NCBI GenBank assembly: GCA_009777925.1
Contig: WRKX01000007.1
Location: 1-45,597 of the forward strand
Direction of reading: 5' to 3'
DNA from: Betaproteobacteria bacterium
GTDB lineage: Bacteria; Pseudomonadota; Gammaproteobacteria; Burkholderiales; Rhodocyclaceae
DNA: 45,597 nt
Shown here: one piece after another, positions 17,849 through 25,663 of the stretch
Position numbering within the stretch: position 1 is the stretch's first letter
Layout: every line of letters begins with the position of its first letter
Program-made: the position numbers and the translations under genes
Notes under the pieces: model-generated
Seen by the model: the letters and a program-made list of their open reading frames with translations, nothing else
Told to the model about the DNA's origin: nothing
Database searches by the model: none

Positions 17849-18973
17849 CTACCCGCGTCGCCGCATAAAATCCGCCATAAACAGCAGCAATGCTTCCACG
17901 CCCTGCACGGGCATGGCATTGTAAATGGAAGCGCGGATGCCACCGACGGACTTGTGTCCCTCCAGGCCCATGAATCCCGCCGCTTCCGCTTCGCGGACGA
18001 ATTCCGCCTCCAGTTCCGGGGTCAGGAGATTGAAAGGCACATTCATGTTCGAGCGGCAGGAGATTGCTACATGATTCCGGTAAAACCCCTGGCTCGCGTC
18101 AATGGCAGCGTAGAGTTTCATAGCCTTGACACGGTTGATTGCCGCCATGCCGGTCAGGCCGCCCTGCTCCTTCAGCCACCGAAAGACCAGTCCGGCCAGA
18201 TAAACCGCAAAGGTCGCTGGCGTATTGAGCATGGAATCGTTTTCCGCCTGCATCTTGTAACTGATCGGGGCAGGCACATTGTTTGCCGCGCGCGCGCAAA
18301 GGTCTTCCCTGATGATAACGAGCGTAAGACCGGAGGGGCCGATATTTTTCTGCGCCCCGGCATAAATAAGGCCATAGCGGGCGACATCAAGAGGACGGGA
18401 GAGGATGCTCGAACTCATGTCCGCAATGACCGGCACAACGGACGGCAGAGCTCCATCCAGCCAGGCGTCGTCATGAATTGCAACGCCATGAATCGTCTCA
18501 TTGCCGCACAGATGCAGATAGGCCGCCTTTTCGTTCAGAGCGATAGCCTCCGGCTCTGGCAGGCGGGTAAAGCCCGAAGCGGGCGCGTTTTTATCTTCCA
18601 TATTCGCCGCAAGGCAAAGTTTGCCGGCAAGCGGGAGTTTTCCCGCGTCCGCAAAGGCTTTTTTCGACCAGGCTCCGGTTATTAGATAGTCGGCGCTTGC
18701 GTCCGCAGCCAGCAAATTTAGGGGAATGGCCGCAAATTGCAGGGTTGCGCCGCCCTGCAGGAACAACACCCGGTAATGCGCGGGAATTACGAGCAACTCG
18801 CGCACATCGGCCTCGGCCTCTTTAATCACCTCGGTAAAATGCTTACCGCGATGACTGACCTCCATGATGCCCGCGCCAATGCCGTGCCAGTCGAGCAATT
18901 CTTCTTTCGCCTGTTGCAATACAACTTCCGGCAAAGCGGCAGGACCGGCGCTGAAATTCCAGATTCGAGACAT
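17849..18973 (-). CDS. serC: Phosphoserine aminotransferase
   Basis: PLP enzyme that makes 3-phosphoserine in serine synthesis; it also serves pyridoxal phosphate synthesis. The 374 residues begin RIWNFSAGPAALPEVVLQQA, with the family's HRGKHFTEV and FLQGGATLQF (substrate and PLP phosphate) and the PLP-binding Lys209 in YAGAQKNIGPSG. The length is slightly over the usual 360. It appears to be a single gene; the 151-bp gap to the TPR gene shows nothing recognisable. Confidence 0.96.
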   Translation of the reverse strand: MSRIWNFSAGPAALPEVVLQQAKEELLDWHGIGAGIMEVSHRGKHFTEVIKEAEADVRELLVIPAHYRVLFLQGGATLQFAAIPLNLLAADASADYLITGAWSKKAFADAGKLPLAGKLCLAANMEDKNAPASGFTRLPEPEAIALNEKAAYLHLCGNETIHGVAIHDDAWLDGALPSVVPVIADMSSSILSRPLDVARYGLIYAGAQKNIGPSGLTLVIIREDLCARAANNVPAPISYKMQAENDSMLNTPATFAVYLAGLVFRWLKEQGGLTGMAAINRVKAMKLYAAIDASQGFYRNHVAISCRSNMNVPFNLLTPELEAEFVREAEAAGFMGLEGHKSVGGIRASIYNAMPVQGVEALLLFMADFMRRRG

Positions 18974-18996
18974 GGGAAACTCCTTTTATATTCTGG

Positions 18997-19016
18997 ATTC
19001 CCGCCTTAGCGGGAAT
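18997..19016. repeat. Short palindrome ATTCCCGC-N4-GCGGGAAT
   Basis: An 8-bp perfect stem with a CTTA loop, upstream of serC and 41 bp from the intron's 3' end. It resembles common dispersed intergenic palindromes. Confidence 0.55.
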
Positions 19017-19091
19017 GATGAGTAGGTTGAAGAGGTGCAGGTTGGCGGTGAATCGCGGTAGGGACGCTTATTACTGGGCGCCCCCCGCACA

Positions 19092-19124
19092 GAACCGTAC
19101 TTGCCCAATTAAGGCATACGGCTC
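19092..19124 (-). ncRNA. Group II intron domain V
   Basis: A 33-nt hairpin: GAGCCGTATGCC, TTAA, TTGGGCAAGTACGGTTC. The AGC triad and the bulge before TACGG are in place. The tetraloop is not the usual GNRA and the stem is one base short of the typical 34 nt. Confidence 0.8.
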
Positions 19125-19149
19125 CCACCCTGGGTGAGTGACGGAAAAT

Positions 19150-19347
19150 CGTTGATGCAATTTGCCGTATGCGCTCCAGCGCCTGTGTCACGCTTACCCA
19201 GCTCTGTGTCTGGTGCGTGCTTTGCTGCAACACATTCCCCCTGGCCCCCGCCCCTGGCTCCATCAACTCCTTAGCGGTTTGAACCGCTTCGTTCGCCGAC
19301 TTCATAGCTACTATGGCGGGGTCTGACTTCCCGGTTTCGTGCATCAT
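19150..19347 (-). pseudogene. ltrA: N-terminal fragment of group II intron reverse transcriptase/maturase
   Basis: About 66 codons, starting MMHETGKSDPAIVAMKSANE and running through THQTQSWVSVTQALERIRQIA. This matches the start of bacterial group II intron-encoded proteins of the LtrA type. It then reads straight into domain V. All reverse-transcriptase motifs (including YADD), the maturase domain and the endonuclease domain are missing, consistent with one internal deletion. The reading frame stays open to 19006, but that part is RNA structure and exon. Confidence 0.8.
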
Positions 19348-19753
19348 CGGCTACGGCTCCTCACCTTCCCGATGCGGACCGCCCTTTCACAGCGGCCAAA
19401 ACTGGGATCTCCCGGTTCCCGTACAAGGAGCTTACGCACATGCCAGGGTCTATGACCGCATCGGGAGCGACACACACTCGCTGTAACGCGCCTGTCGCTG
19501 TTGCCTTCCGTGCTACGCAAACGTCGGCTACCCAGGGTGAGATTCTTTCGCAGCTCAATGGCTGGCCTATGCACACCTCTGCCGACGCTTCGCACTCGTC
19601 CTTACGAACGAATACGCACGGCTTGAGGTCGGTGTGGTTAGCTACTCCTTCATCGTAATGGACTTTCACCATCTACTCCTTGCCGGTCTCACGGCGCACG
19701 CAGAGCGTAATCCCAGCGTTTTCCAGCGTTTTGGGCTTTTGATGATACTTGAA

Positions 19754-19786
19754 GCTGGGATTCCGTTTCACTCCATCCCAGCCTAC
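19754..19786. repeat. Dispersed inverted repeat, partial second copy
   Basis: GCTGGGATTCC...TCCATCCCAGC with a CCTAC end, matching the right half of the repeat at 6359-6448. It lies between the intron and mpl. Confidence 0.55.
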
Positions 19787-19914
19787 CGCGCTGCGCTGGT
19801 ACAAAGGATGCTGCCCAGAAACACTTTGCATCTGTATAAATCTGTGTAGTACGGCGAGGAAATCAGTTTTTTTGAGTAAAATCCGCCTCGCGTAAAAAAC
19901 ATAGGCAAACAATC

Positions 19915-21282
19915 ATGCACATCTATATTCTCGGTATCTGCGGCACTTTCATGGGCGGCTTGGCGCAACTTGCGCGGGAAGCCGGGCATCGGGTCAGTGG
20001 TTGCGACGAAAAAACCTATCCGCCCATGAGCGACCAGTTGCTTGCCGCAGGGATTGAACTCAGCAAAGGCTATGACCCGGAACAGATCCGCCTGAAGCCT
20101 GACCTTTTCGTCATCGGCAATGCCATATCGCGCGGCAACCCGCTTCTGGAAGCCATACTTGACCGGGATTTGCCCTACACCTCCGGGCCACAATGGCTTG
20201 CCGAACACATCCTGCGAGGGCGCTGGGTGCTGGGCGTTGCCGGAACGCACGGTAAAACGACAACGGCCGCCATGCTTGCTTGGATTCTGGAAGACGCCGG
20301 TCTTTGCCCCGGCTTTTTGATCGGCGGCGTGCCGCTTAATTTTGCTGTTTCCGCCCGCCTTGGCAAAGCTCCTTTTTTCGTGATCGAGGCGGACGAATAC
20401 GACACCGCGTTCTCCGACAAACGCTCCAAGTTCATCCACTATCGCCCCAAGACCCTGATTCTCAACAATCTCGAATTCGATCATGCGGACATCTTCAGCG
20501 ATCTTGCCGCCATCGAGCGACAATTCCATCATTTAATCCGCACCCTGCCCGCTTCCGGCCTGATTGTCTCCAATCGCCATGACGCATCTCTGGAGCGTGT
20601 GCTGGCAGAAGGCTTATGGACTCCGGTTGAATATTTCGACGACCCAAAAGGTATTCACCTGACAGGCGATGATACCGACGGCAGCCTGATTCTGCATGAT
20701 GGAAAAGCTACTGTAGCCCGCGCAAACTGGCCGCTTGCCGGCGAACACAACCGCAAAAACGCGGCGGCGGCGCTGCTTGCGGCGCGTCATGCCGGGGTGT
20801 CGCTTCAGGACGGCCTGGCTGCCCTTGCCCGTTTTCAGAATGTGAAACGGCGACTGGAAGTCTGCGGCGAAGCGGCGGGCGTCACTGTTTACGACGATTT
20901 TGCCCACCACCCTACCGCGATTGCCACAACCATCGCGGGACTACGCCGAAAAGTCGGTAACGCCCGCATTCTCGCCGTGCTGGAACCGCGCTCCAATACC
21001 ATGAAGCTGGGCATAATGAAGGAGCAACTCGCTGCCAGTCTGGAAGCCGCCGACCTGGTGTTTTGCCATGCGGCAAATTTGGACTGGAACGCCGCCGCCG
21101 CGCTCCTCCCGCTCGGCGCGCGTGTCAAAATCAGCGACGATCTGGACAACCTGCTTGTCTGTATTGTCGCGGCAGCGAAAACAGGCGATCACGTTCTCAT
21201 CATGAGCAACGGCAGTTTTGGCGGCATTCATGCACGATTGCTTGCCGCTTTGGAAAAAATGCCCGCAAAACCAGCCCGATGA
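19915..21282 (+). CDS. mpl: UDP-N-acetylmuramate:L-alanyl-gamma-D-glutamyl-meso-diaminopimelate ligase
   Basis: Murein-recycling ligase that joins the recovered tripeptide to UDP-MurNAc. The 455-residue Mur-ligase fold begins with a Rossmann-type HIYILGICGTFMGGLAQLA, carries the ATP loop GVAGTHGKTTTAAM (107-120), a central EADEYDTAFSDKRSKFIHY and the C-terminal DDFAHHPTAI. The EADEYDTAF...KF pattern separates Mpl from MurC. Monocistronic or first gene; the following ORF starts 96 bp later. Confidence 0.95.
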   Translation: MHIYILGICGTFMGGLAQLAREAGHRVSGCDEKTYPPMSDQLLAAGIELSKGYDPEQIRLKPDLFVIGNAISRGNPLLEAILDRDLPYTSGPQWLAEHILRGRWVLGVAGTHGKTTTAAMLAWILEDAGLCPGFLIGGVPLNFAVSARLGKAPFFVIEADEYDTAFSDKRSKFIHYRPKTLILNNLEFDHADIFSDLAAIERQFHHLIRTLPASGLIVSNRHDASLERVLAEGLWTPVEYFDDPKGIHLTGDDTDGSLILHDGKATVARANWPLAGEHNRKNAAAALLAARHAGVSLQDGLAALARFQNVKRRLEVCGEAAGVTVYDDFAHHPTAIATTIAGLRRKVGNARILAVLEPRSNTMKLGIMKEQLAASLEAADLVFCHAANLDWNAAAALLPLGARVKISDDLDNLLVCIVAAAKTGDHVLIMSNGSFGGIHARLLAALEKMPAKPAR

Positions 21283-21378
21283 CGCGCCTGCCTTGTCGAA
21301 TCCTTTGCCTGAAAAACCATGCGGTAACATGAAATTCAGGTACAATAGTTTGCATTTTTTAACCCTTGGAGAACTTTC

Positions 21379-21741
21379 ATGAGCGAACCTGAAAGTACTG
21401 CCACTGCGTCTGCTCCTACGGCAGATGACCGGAACATTGCCATGCTGGCGCACCTGCTTGGCATTTTCACTTATTTCATCGGCAGTCTGATAATCTGGCT
21501 GGTTCACAAAGACAAGCCGGAAAAGGCTTTTGTCAGCGCACAGGCCAAAGAAGCCCTGAATTTCCAAATCACCATGCTCCTGGCTTACTTTGTCTCAGGA
21601 TTGCTTGTCTTTGTTCTGATTGGCTTTCTTCTGATCTTTATTGTCTTCATCGTTGACATCGTGTTTTGTATTGTGGCCGCCATCTCTGTCAGCAGCGGCA
21701 ACAATTATCGCTATCCCATAGTGATTCGCCTGCTCCAATAG
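21379..21741 (+). CDS. DUF4870/Tic20-like small membrane protein
   Basis: 120 residues. An acidic/Thr-rich N-terminus (about 1-17) leads to NIAMLAHLLGIFTYFIGSLI, then WLVHKDKPEKAFVSAQAKEALNFQ between helices, and two or three further membrane helices. This layout is that of the DUF4870 family, whose role is unknown. An RBS (TTGGAGAAC) precedes the ATG. A strong terminator follows. Confidence 0.8.
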   Translation: MSEPESTATASAPTADDRNIAMLAHLLGIFTYFIGSLIIWLVHKDKPEKAFVSAQAKEALNFQITMLLAYFVSGLLVFVLIGFLLIFIVFIVDIVFCIVAAISVSSGNNYRYPIVIRLLQ

Positions 21742-21770
21742 ATCGATGCCCCGCCTCGCGCAGAACGTAA

Positions 21771-21806
21771 AAAACGGAGTTCCGTACATATGCGGAACTC
21801 CGTTTT
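21771..21806. terminator. Bidirectional intrinsic terminator
   Basis: A 14-bp perfect palindrome with arms AAAACGGAGTTCCG and CGGAACTCCGTTTT, loop TACATATG. It lies between the convergent DUF4870 gene and tRNA-Pro, with A-tract before and T-tract after on either strand. Confidence 0.88.
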
Positions 21807-21813
21807 GGTTTTC

Positions 21814-21890
21814 TGGTCGGGGCGGCGGGATTCGAACTCGCGACCCCTTGCACCCCATGCAAGTGCGCTACCAGGCTGCGCCACGCCCCG
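21814..21890 (-). tRNA. tRNA-Pro(GGG)
   Basis: 77 nt on the minus strand. The acceptor CGGGGCG, D-arm GGCGCAGCCTGGTAGCGC, anticodon loop ATGGGGT (GGG), T-arm AGTTCGAATCC and encoded CCA are all present. Confidence 0.97.
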
Positions 21891-22040
21891 ACGAACCGCG
21901 CATTATATACGAACTCGCCCAACGCTTCGCAAGGAACTTTTGCAAATAACTTTGCCATAGCCGCGCAACAGAATAACGATTCAGGCAGGATATGCACGGT
22001 AAAATGCCGGTTATTCCCAGCATTTCCAAAGGAGAATCCC

Positions 22041-22442
22041 ATGATAGATACCCCGGTTTCCCTTCCTGAAGGCCAGCCTGCCTTGCGCCTGGTTCCCATG
22101 CCGAAGGACGAAAACATGTTCGGCGACATCTTCGGTGGCTGGATCATGGCGCATGTAGACATCGCCGGAGGCGTCGAAGCCATGCGCCGGGCGCATGGTC
22201 GTGTCGCCACGGTCGCGGTCAATTCCTTCCATTTCAAGCAGCCGGTTTCTTCCGGGGATGTGGTGAGCTTTTACGCGCATACCGTCGCGGTCGGAAAAAC
22301 CTCGCTGACGGTAGCGGTGGAAGTCTTCGCGGAACGGCATCCGCAAAACCCGGTTATGGTCAAGGTAACGGAAGCAACACTCACCTATGTCGCCATTGAC
22401 GAGACGGGAAACAAACGCGACGTATCGCCGAAAAGTGCGTAA
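22041..22442 (+). CDS. yciA: YciA-type acyl-CoA thioesterase
   Basis: 133-residue hot-dog fold thioesterase that hydrolyses acyl-CoAs in the cytosol. The family pattern is NMFGDIFGGWIMAHVDIAGG (about 29-48), with the catalytic Asp in the helix, then VNSFHFKQPVSSGDVVSFYA and SLTVAVEVFAER. A clear AAAGGAGAA RBS precedes the ATG. It stands alone between tRNA-Pro and the next operon. Confidence 0.88.
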   Translation: MIDTPVSLPEGQPALRLVPMPKDENMFGDIFGGWIMAHVDIAGGVEAMRRAHGRVATVAVNSFHFKQPVSSGDVVSFYAHTVAVGKTSLTVAVEVFAERHPQNPVMVKVTEATLTYVAIDETGNKRDVSPKSA

Positions 22443-22479
22443 AATCGCCTTGTTTTTCCGTAACTTACGCCGCTTTTGA

Positions 22480-23070
22480 ATGAACTGGACGGTGCATCTC
22501 CCGTGGCGGGAAATTCTGCTGACCCTGATTCTGGGCATCGTTCTATACATGCTCTGGCTCGTCTGGAAAATGCGGGGGTTAAGCCGGGTCAAACCGCAGC
22601 CGCCGCCCGCACCGGCGCAAACGGCGCGCGATGAGCCTACCCTGACCAACACCGCGCCCGCATTCCCCAAAAGCGCCGCCGTGGGAGAAAACAACGAATT
22701 GCCGCTCGTCTATCCTCTTCCCCCTCTATCTCCTCGCCACGCAGAGCGTCCTTCCCCCTTGTCCAGAGCTCATGAAGGAGAAATCATGCACAAGACTCTC
22801 ATGGACGGCATGAGCAGAGAATTGAAAGAACTCCGGCAGGAGGTGGCAATTCTGCGCGACTCTTTTGCCCTGCTCCGCGATGAAATGGAAATGCTGCGCA
22901 ACAGCCTGCAAAACACCCAGGTCGCGCAAAATGCCTCGCCGCTTTACAAGGAAGCCATGCAGATGGCCATTCTGGGACATGACGCGCTAACCATCTCCGA
23001 ACGCTGCGGCATTTCCCGCGCGGAAGCCGATCTGGTCGTGTCTCTGATAAAAAACGGGAAACCGCAATGA
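22480..23070 (+). CDS. DUF2802 membrane-anchored protein
   Basis: 196 residues: an N-terminal membrane helix (about 10-28), a proline-rich stretch (about 38-85), a coiled-coil (about 105-150; KELRQEVAILRDSFALLRDE), and a C-terminal helix-turn-helix-like DUF2802 segment (LTISERCGISRAEADLVVSL). DUF2802 genes often sit near motility loci, though none adjoins it here. Overlaps the next gene by 4 nt (ATGA). Confidence 0.75.
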   Translation: MNWTVHLPWREILLTLILGIVLYMLWLVWKMRGLSRVKPQPPPAPAQTARDEPTLTNTAPAFPKSAAVGENNELPLVYPLPPLSPRHAERPSPLSRAHEGEIMHKTLMDGMSRELKELRQEVAILRDSFALLRDEMEMLRNSLQNTQVAQNASPLYKEAMQMAILGHDALTISERCGISRAEADLVVSLIKNGKPQ

Positions 23071-23879
23071 GCGCAGCTTCGCCCAATTCGCCTGCCAGCG
23101 CCGACCATGAAACCGAACAACGGAACGTCATTGTCCGCCGTTTGACCATAGCAGCCATTATGATACTAGGCTTACTCGGCCTGCTTACCCTGTTCGACGC
23201 TTTCAGCACGCCGCCAGAGGAAAACGAAGCGCCGCCTTACCCTGATGTCGTGCCTGTGCCGCCCAAACGCCAGATTGTTCAGCCCGTAACCCCACCCCCG
23301 ACTGAAGAACCCAAGGAACAAGTAGAAGAACCTGCCTTGCCGGAACCACTGCCCGAGGAAAGCACACTCGCGCCGGAAATGCCGCCTGAGCCGCCATCGC
23401 CTCCGGTCGCCGAAGCGCCAGCCCCGCCGCCCGCTGCGCAGACTGCCCCGCCAGATCGTCCGGCGACAACGACGCGCCCCGCTGCCATGCCGCCTACCCA
23501 GTCCGTCAGTTCATCCCCGCTGCCCCAGACGCCCGGCGTCGTCGCGCCGGAATTTACCGCGCCCCTGCCACCTGCCGAATCGCCGCCGCCGCAACCCGCG
23601 CAATCTGTACAGCCGCCGGAAGTGTCTCCTGTCCGTCCCCAGCCTGCGCCGCCGCGCCCTGCGCCCGGATTTGTCGTGCAGGCAGGCGTTTTTACCAATT
23701 TTCAACGCGCCGAGGAAATCCACGCCAAGCTCACCCTGCACGGCATTCCTTCCACTCTGGAAACCCGCGTCCAGGTAGGCCCTTTCAAAACTCAGGCTGA
23801 AGCCGAGGCTGCTTACAAAAAAATACGCGCGCTGGGCATCGAAGGCGTCATTCTGCCGCCTGCCCGTTCCCGTCCGTAG
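23067..23879 (+). CDS. SPOR-domain protein
   Basis: 270 residues: a single membrane helix (about 26-46), a very proline-rich spacer (about 50-205), and a C-terminal SPOR domain (PGFVVQAGVFTNFQRAEEI ... RVQVGPFKTQAEAEAAYKKI). SPOR domains bind denuded glycan at division septa, so septal localisation is likely. Coupled to the DUF2802 gene; recD starts 6 nt later. Confidence 0.85.
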   Translation: MSAASPNSPASADHETEQRNVIVRRLTIAAIMILGLLGLLTLFDAFSTPPEENEAPPYPDVVPVPPKRQIVQPVTPPPTEEPKEQVEEPALPEPLPEESTLAPEMPPEPPSPPVAEAPAPPPAAQTAPPDRPATTTRPAAMPPTQSVSSSPLPQTPGVVAPEFTAPLPPAESPPPQPAQSVQPPEVSPVRPQPAPPRPAPGFVVQAGVFTNFQRAEEIHAKLTLHGIPSTLETRVQVGPFKTQAEAEAAYKKIRALGIEGVILPPARSRP

Positions 23880-23885
23880 AGTCGC

Positions 23886-25598
23886 ATGTCCCTGCCTGAT
23901 ACATACAGAGGCTCGCCTGGCGGCGCGTTCGCCCATGCCTTTGCCGCCCAATGCCGCAGATGGGCCAATGCCAGGGGCAAAGACGCTGCCTGGCAGGCAG
24001 GTTATCGGCTCGCGCTGGCAGAGCAGGAGGGCAAAACCTGCATAGAACTTACGGCAGCGGAAACGCTGGCGCTCTCTCTGTCCGGCCTTTTGGCAACAGA
24101 AGACGATAGCGGCAAGCCGCTCATCCTTGACCAATCCGGCAGACTTTATTTAGCTCGCTATTTTAGTGCCGAAAAGGAACTGGCCGCCTCTCTCGCCGCC
24201 CGCAATCGCGCCCTGCCTCTTGCTTCGCAGAGCGCGGCGCGCGCCATGCTGGCGCAACTTTTCCCCAACGCCGAACATGAGGCGCAGCGGCAAGCCGTCA
24301 CGCTCGCGCTCTCCCGGCAGCTTGTCATTCTCTCCGGCGGCCCGGGCACAGGCAAAACCCACAGCATCGCCCGCCTGCTCGCCTGTCTGCTTGCTGAAAC
24401 CCCTGGCCTTCGCATTGCGCTCGCCGCTCCCACCGGCAAGGCGGCCGCGCGTATGCAGGAATCGCTCGCCCAGGCTGCCGCAACATTGCCTCCCGCAATC
24501 AGGGCGCTGCTGCCGACAGAAACCTTTACCCTGCATCGGCTGCTCGGCATTTCTGCCGACGGCCTTTCTCCCCGTTACCACTCCGATCATCCTCTGCCGT
24601 TCGACCTCTTCGTCGTGGATGAAGCCTCGATGCTTGACCTCATCCTCGCGCAGCAACTCTGCGCGGCTCTTCCCGCTACTGCCCGCCTGATTCTGCTTGG
24701 CGACAAGGCGCAATTGCCCGCAGTGGAGGCAGGGCATGTATTTGCCGCGCTCACGGAAGCGGAAGCCTTGCGGGAAGCAGTGCTCCAACTGGCAAAAAGT
24801 TACCGCTTTTCCCCGGACTCTCCCTTAGACTCGCTGATTGCCGCGCTTTCCGCCGGAGACAACGAAGCGGCAGAGGCGGCCTTTGCAACTTCCGGCGACG
24901 ATCTCCACTGGCTCAAGGAGACGGGAACCACCTTGTCGCCGCCAGCCCTGCAAACATTGGCGGACGGCTTTGCAGCCTGGCAGAGCGCGTTTGCCGCATG
25001 GCGTCCCGGCGCGTCCCCTATGCCCTTGTTCGCTGCCCTGAACGAATTTCGCGTCCTTGCCGTTCTGCGTGAGGGCGAGCGCGGCGCGTTTGCCATCAAC
25101 GCGCATCTGAATCGCCTGTTTGCGCCCCGCCATAATGTGTTTCGGCATAATATTTTTCGTCATCACGCGGAAAATCTCTATCCCGGCCAGGCAATAATGA
25201 TTATTAGGAACGACCCGAACACCCGCCTTTACAATGGGGATACCGGCATTCTCCTGCCCCAGTCTGATAACGCTTCCCGTCTGAAAGCCTGCTTTCCCGA
25301 CCCGGAAAACGGCGGCTGGCGCTATCTGGACATAAGCCGCCTGCCGGAGTTTGAAAGCGCCTTCGCGCTTACCGCGCACAAGGCGCAAGGCTCGGAATTT
25401 ACCCGCGTAGCCCTCGTTCTGCCGGGACAGGATACGCCGCTCCTGACTCGTGAACTCATTTACACCGCCCTGACCCGCGCCAAAAAACGCGCCCTTCTCC
25501 TGGGCGACTCCCGGCTGCTCACAATTGCCCTGGGGCGTACCATGCAACACGCGCGCGCCCTGAGCGAGCGGATACGGCAAGCCTGCGCCGAAGCATAA
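23886..25598 (+). CDS. recD: Exodeoxyribonuclease V alpha subunit (RecD helicase)
   Basis: 5'-3' helicase subunit of RecBCD, which processes double-strand breaks. The 570-residue superfamily-1 helicase has Walker A GGPGTGKTHS (151-160), motif Ia APTGKAAARM, motif II FVVDEASMLD, motif III GDKAQLPAVEAG, and motif V/VI HKAQGSEF and YTALTRAKKR. Length is near the E. coli subunit. The recB and recC genes, normally adjacent, are not in the flanking DNA seen here. RecD2, the stand-alone form, is usually longer with an N-terminal extension, so RecD proper is favoured. Confidence 0.9.
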   Translation: MSLPDTYRGSPGGAFAHAFAAQCRRWANARGKDAAWQAGYRLALAEQEGKTCIELTAAETLALSLSGLLATEDDSGKPLILDQSGRLYLARYFSAEKELAASLAARNRALPLASQSAARAMLAQLFPNAEHEAQRQAVTLALSRQLVILSGGPGTGKTHSIARLLACLLAETPGLRIALAAPTGKAAARMQESLAQAAATLPPAIRALLPTETFTLHRLLGISADGLSPRYHSDHPLPFDLFVVDEASMLDLILAQQLCAALPATARLILLGDKAQLPAVEAGHVFAALTEAEALREAVLQLAKSYRFSPDSPLDSLIAALSAGDNEAAEAAFATSGDDLHWLKETGTTLSPPALQTLADGFAAWQSAFAAWRPGASPMPLFAALNEFRVLAVLREGERGAFAINAHLNRLFAPRHNVFRHNIFRHHAENLYPGQAIMIIRNDPNTRLYNGDTGILLPQSDNASRLKACFPDPENGGWRYLDISRLPEFESAFALTAHKAQGSEFTRVALVLPGQDTPLLTRELIYTALTRAKKRALLLGDSRLLTIALGRTMQHARALSERIRQACAEA

Positions 25599-25663
25599 TC
25601 TTTTGATGAAATTTATGTGACAATGCGTGCCTTGCCGGAGCGCCCCTCCGAAAGAAAGCAGGC

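Larger units (their letters stand above)
19058..19699 (-). mobile_element. Group II intron with deleted reverse transcriptase
   Basis: On the minus strand the 5' end reads GTGCGCCGTGAGACCGGC, followed by GGTGAAAGTCC, typical of bacterial group II introns. A domain V hairpin (19092-19124) has the catalytic AGC triad near its start (GAGCCGTATGCC), a TTAA loop and the GCAAGTACGGTTC return strand. Domain VI follows, with a bulged-A region (CAGTAATAAG) and a 3' end CTAC at 19058. At about 642 nt it is far shorter than the 2-3 kb of intron plus reverse transcriptase. The host sequence is intergenic (mpl-serC). It fills most of that 941-bp gap. Confidence 0.85.

Noticed and set aside
18999-19347. 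113-codon ORF as an independent gene
   Set aside because: Only its first about 66 codons match an intron reverse transcriptase; the rest is domain V/VI and exon sequence.
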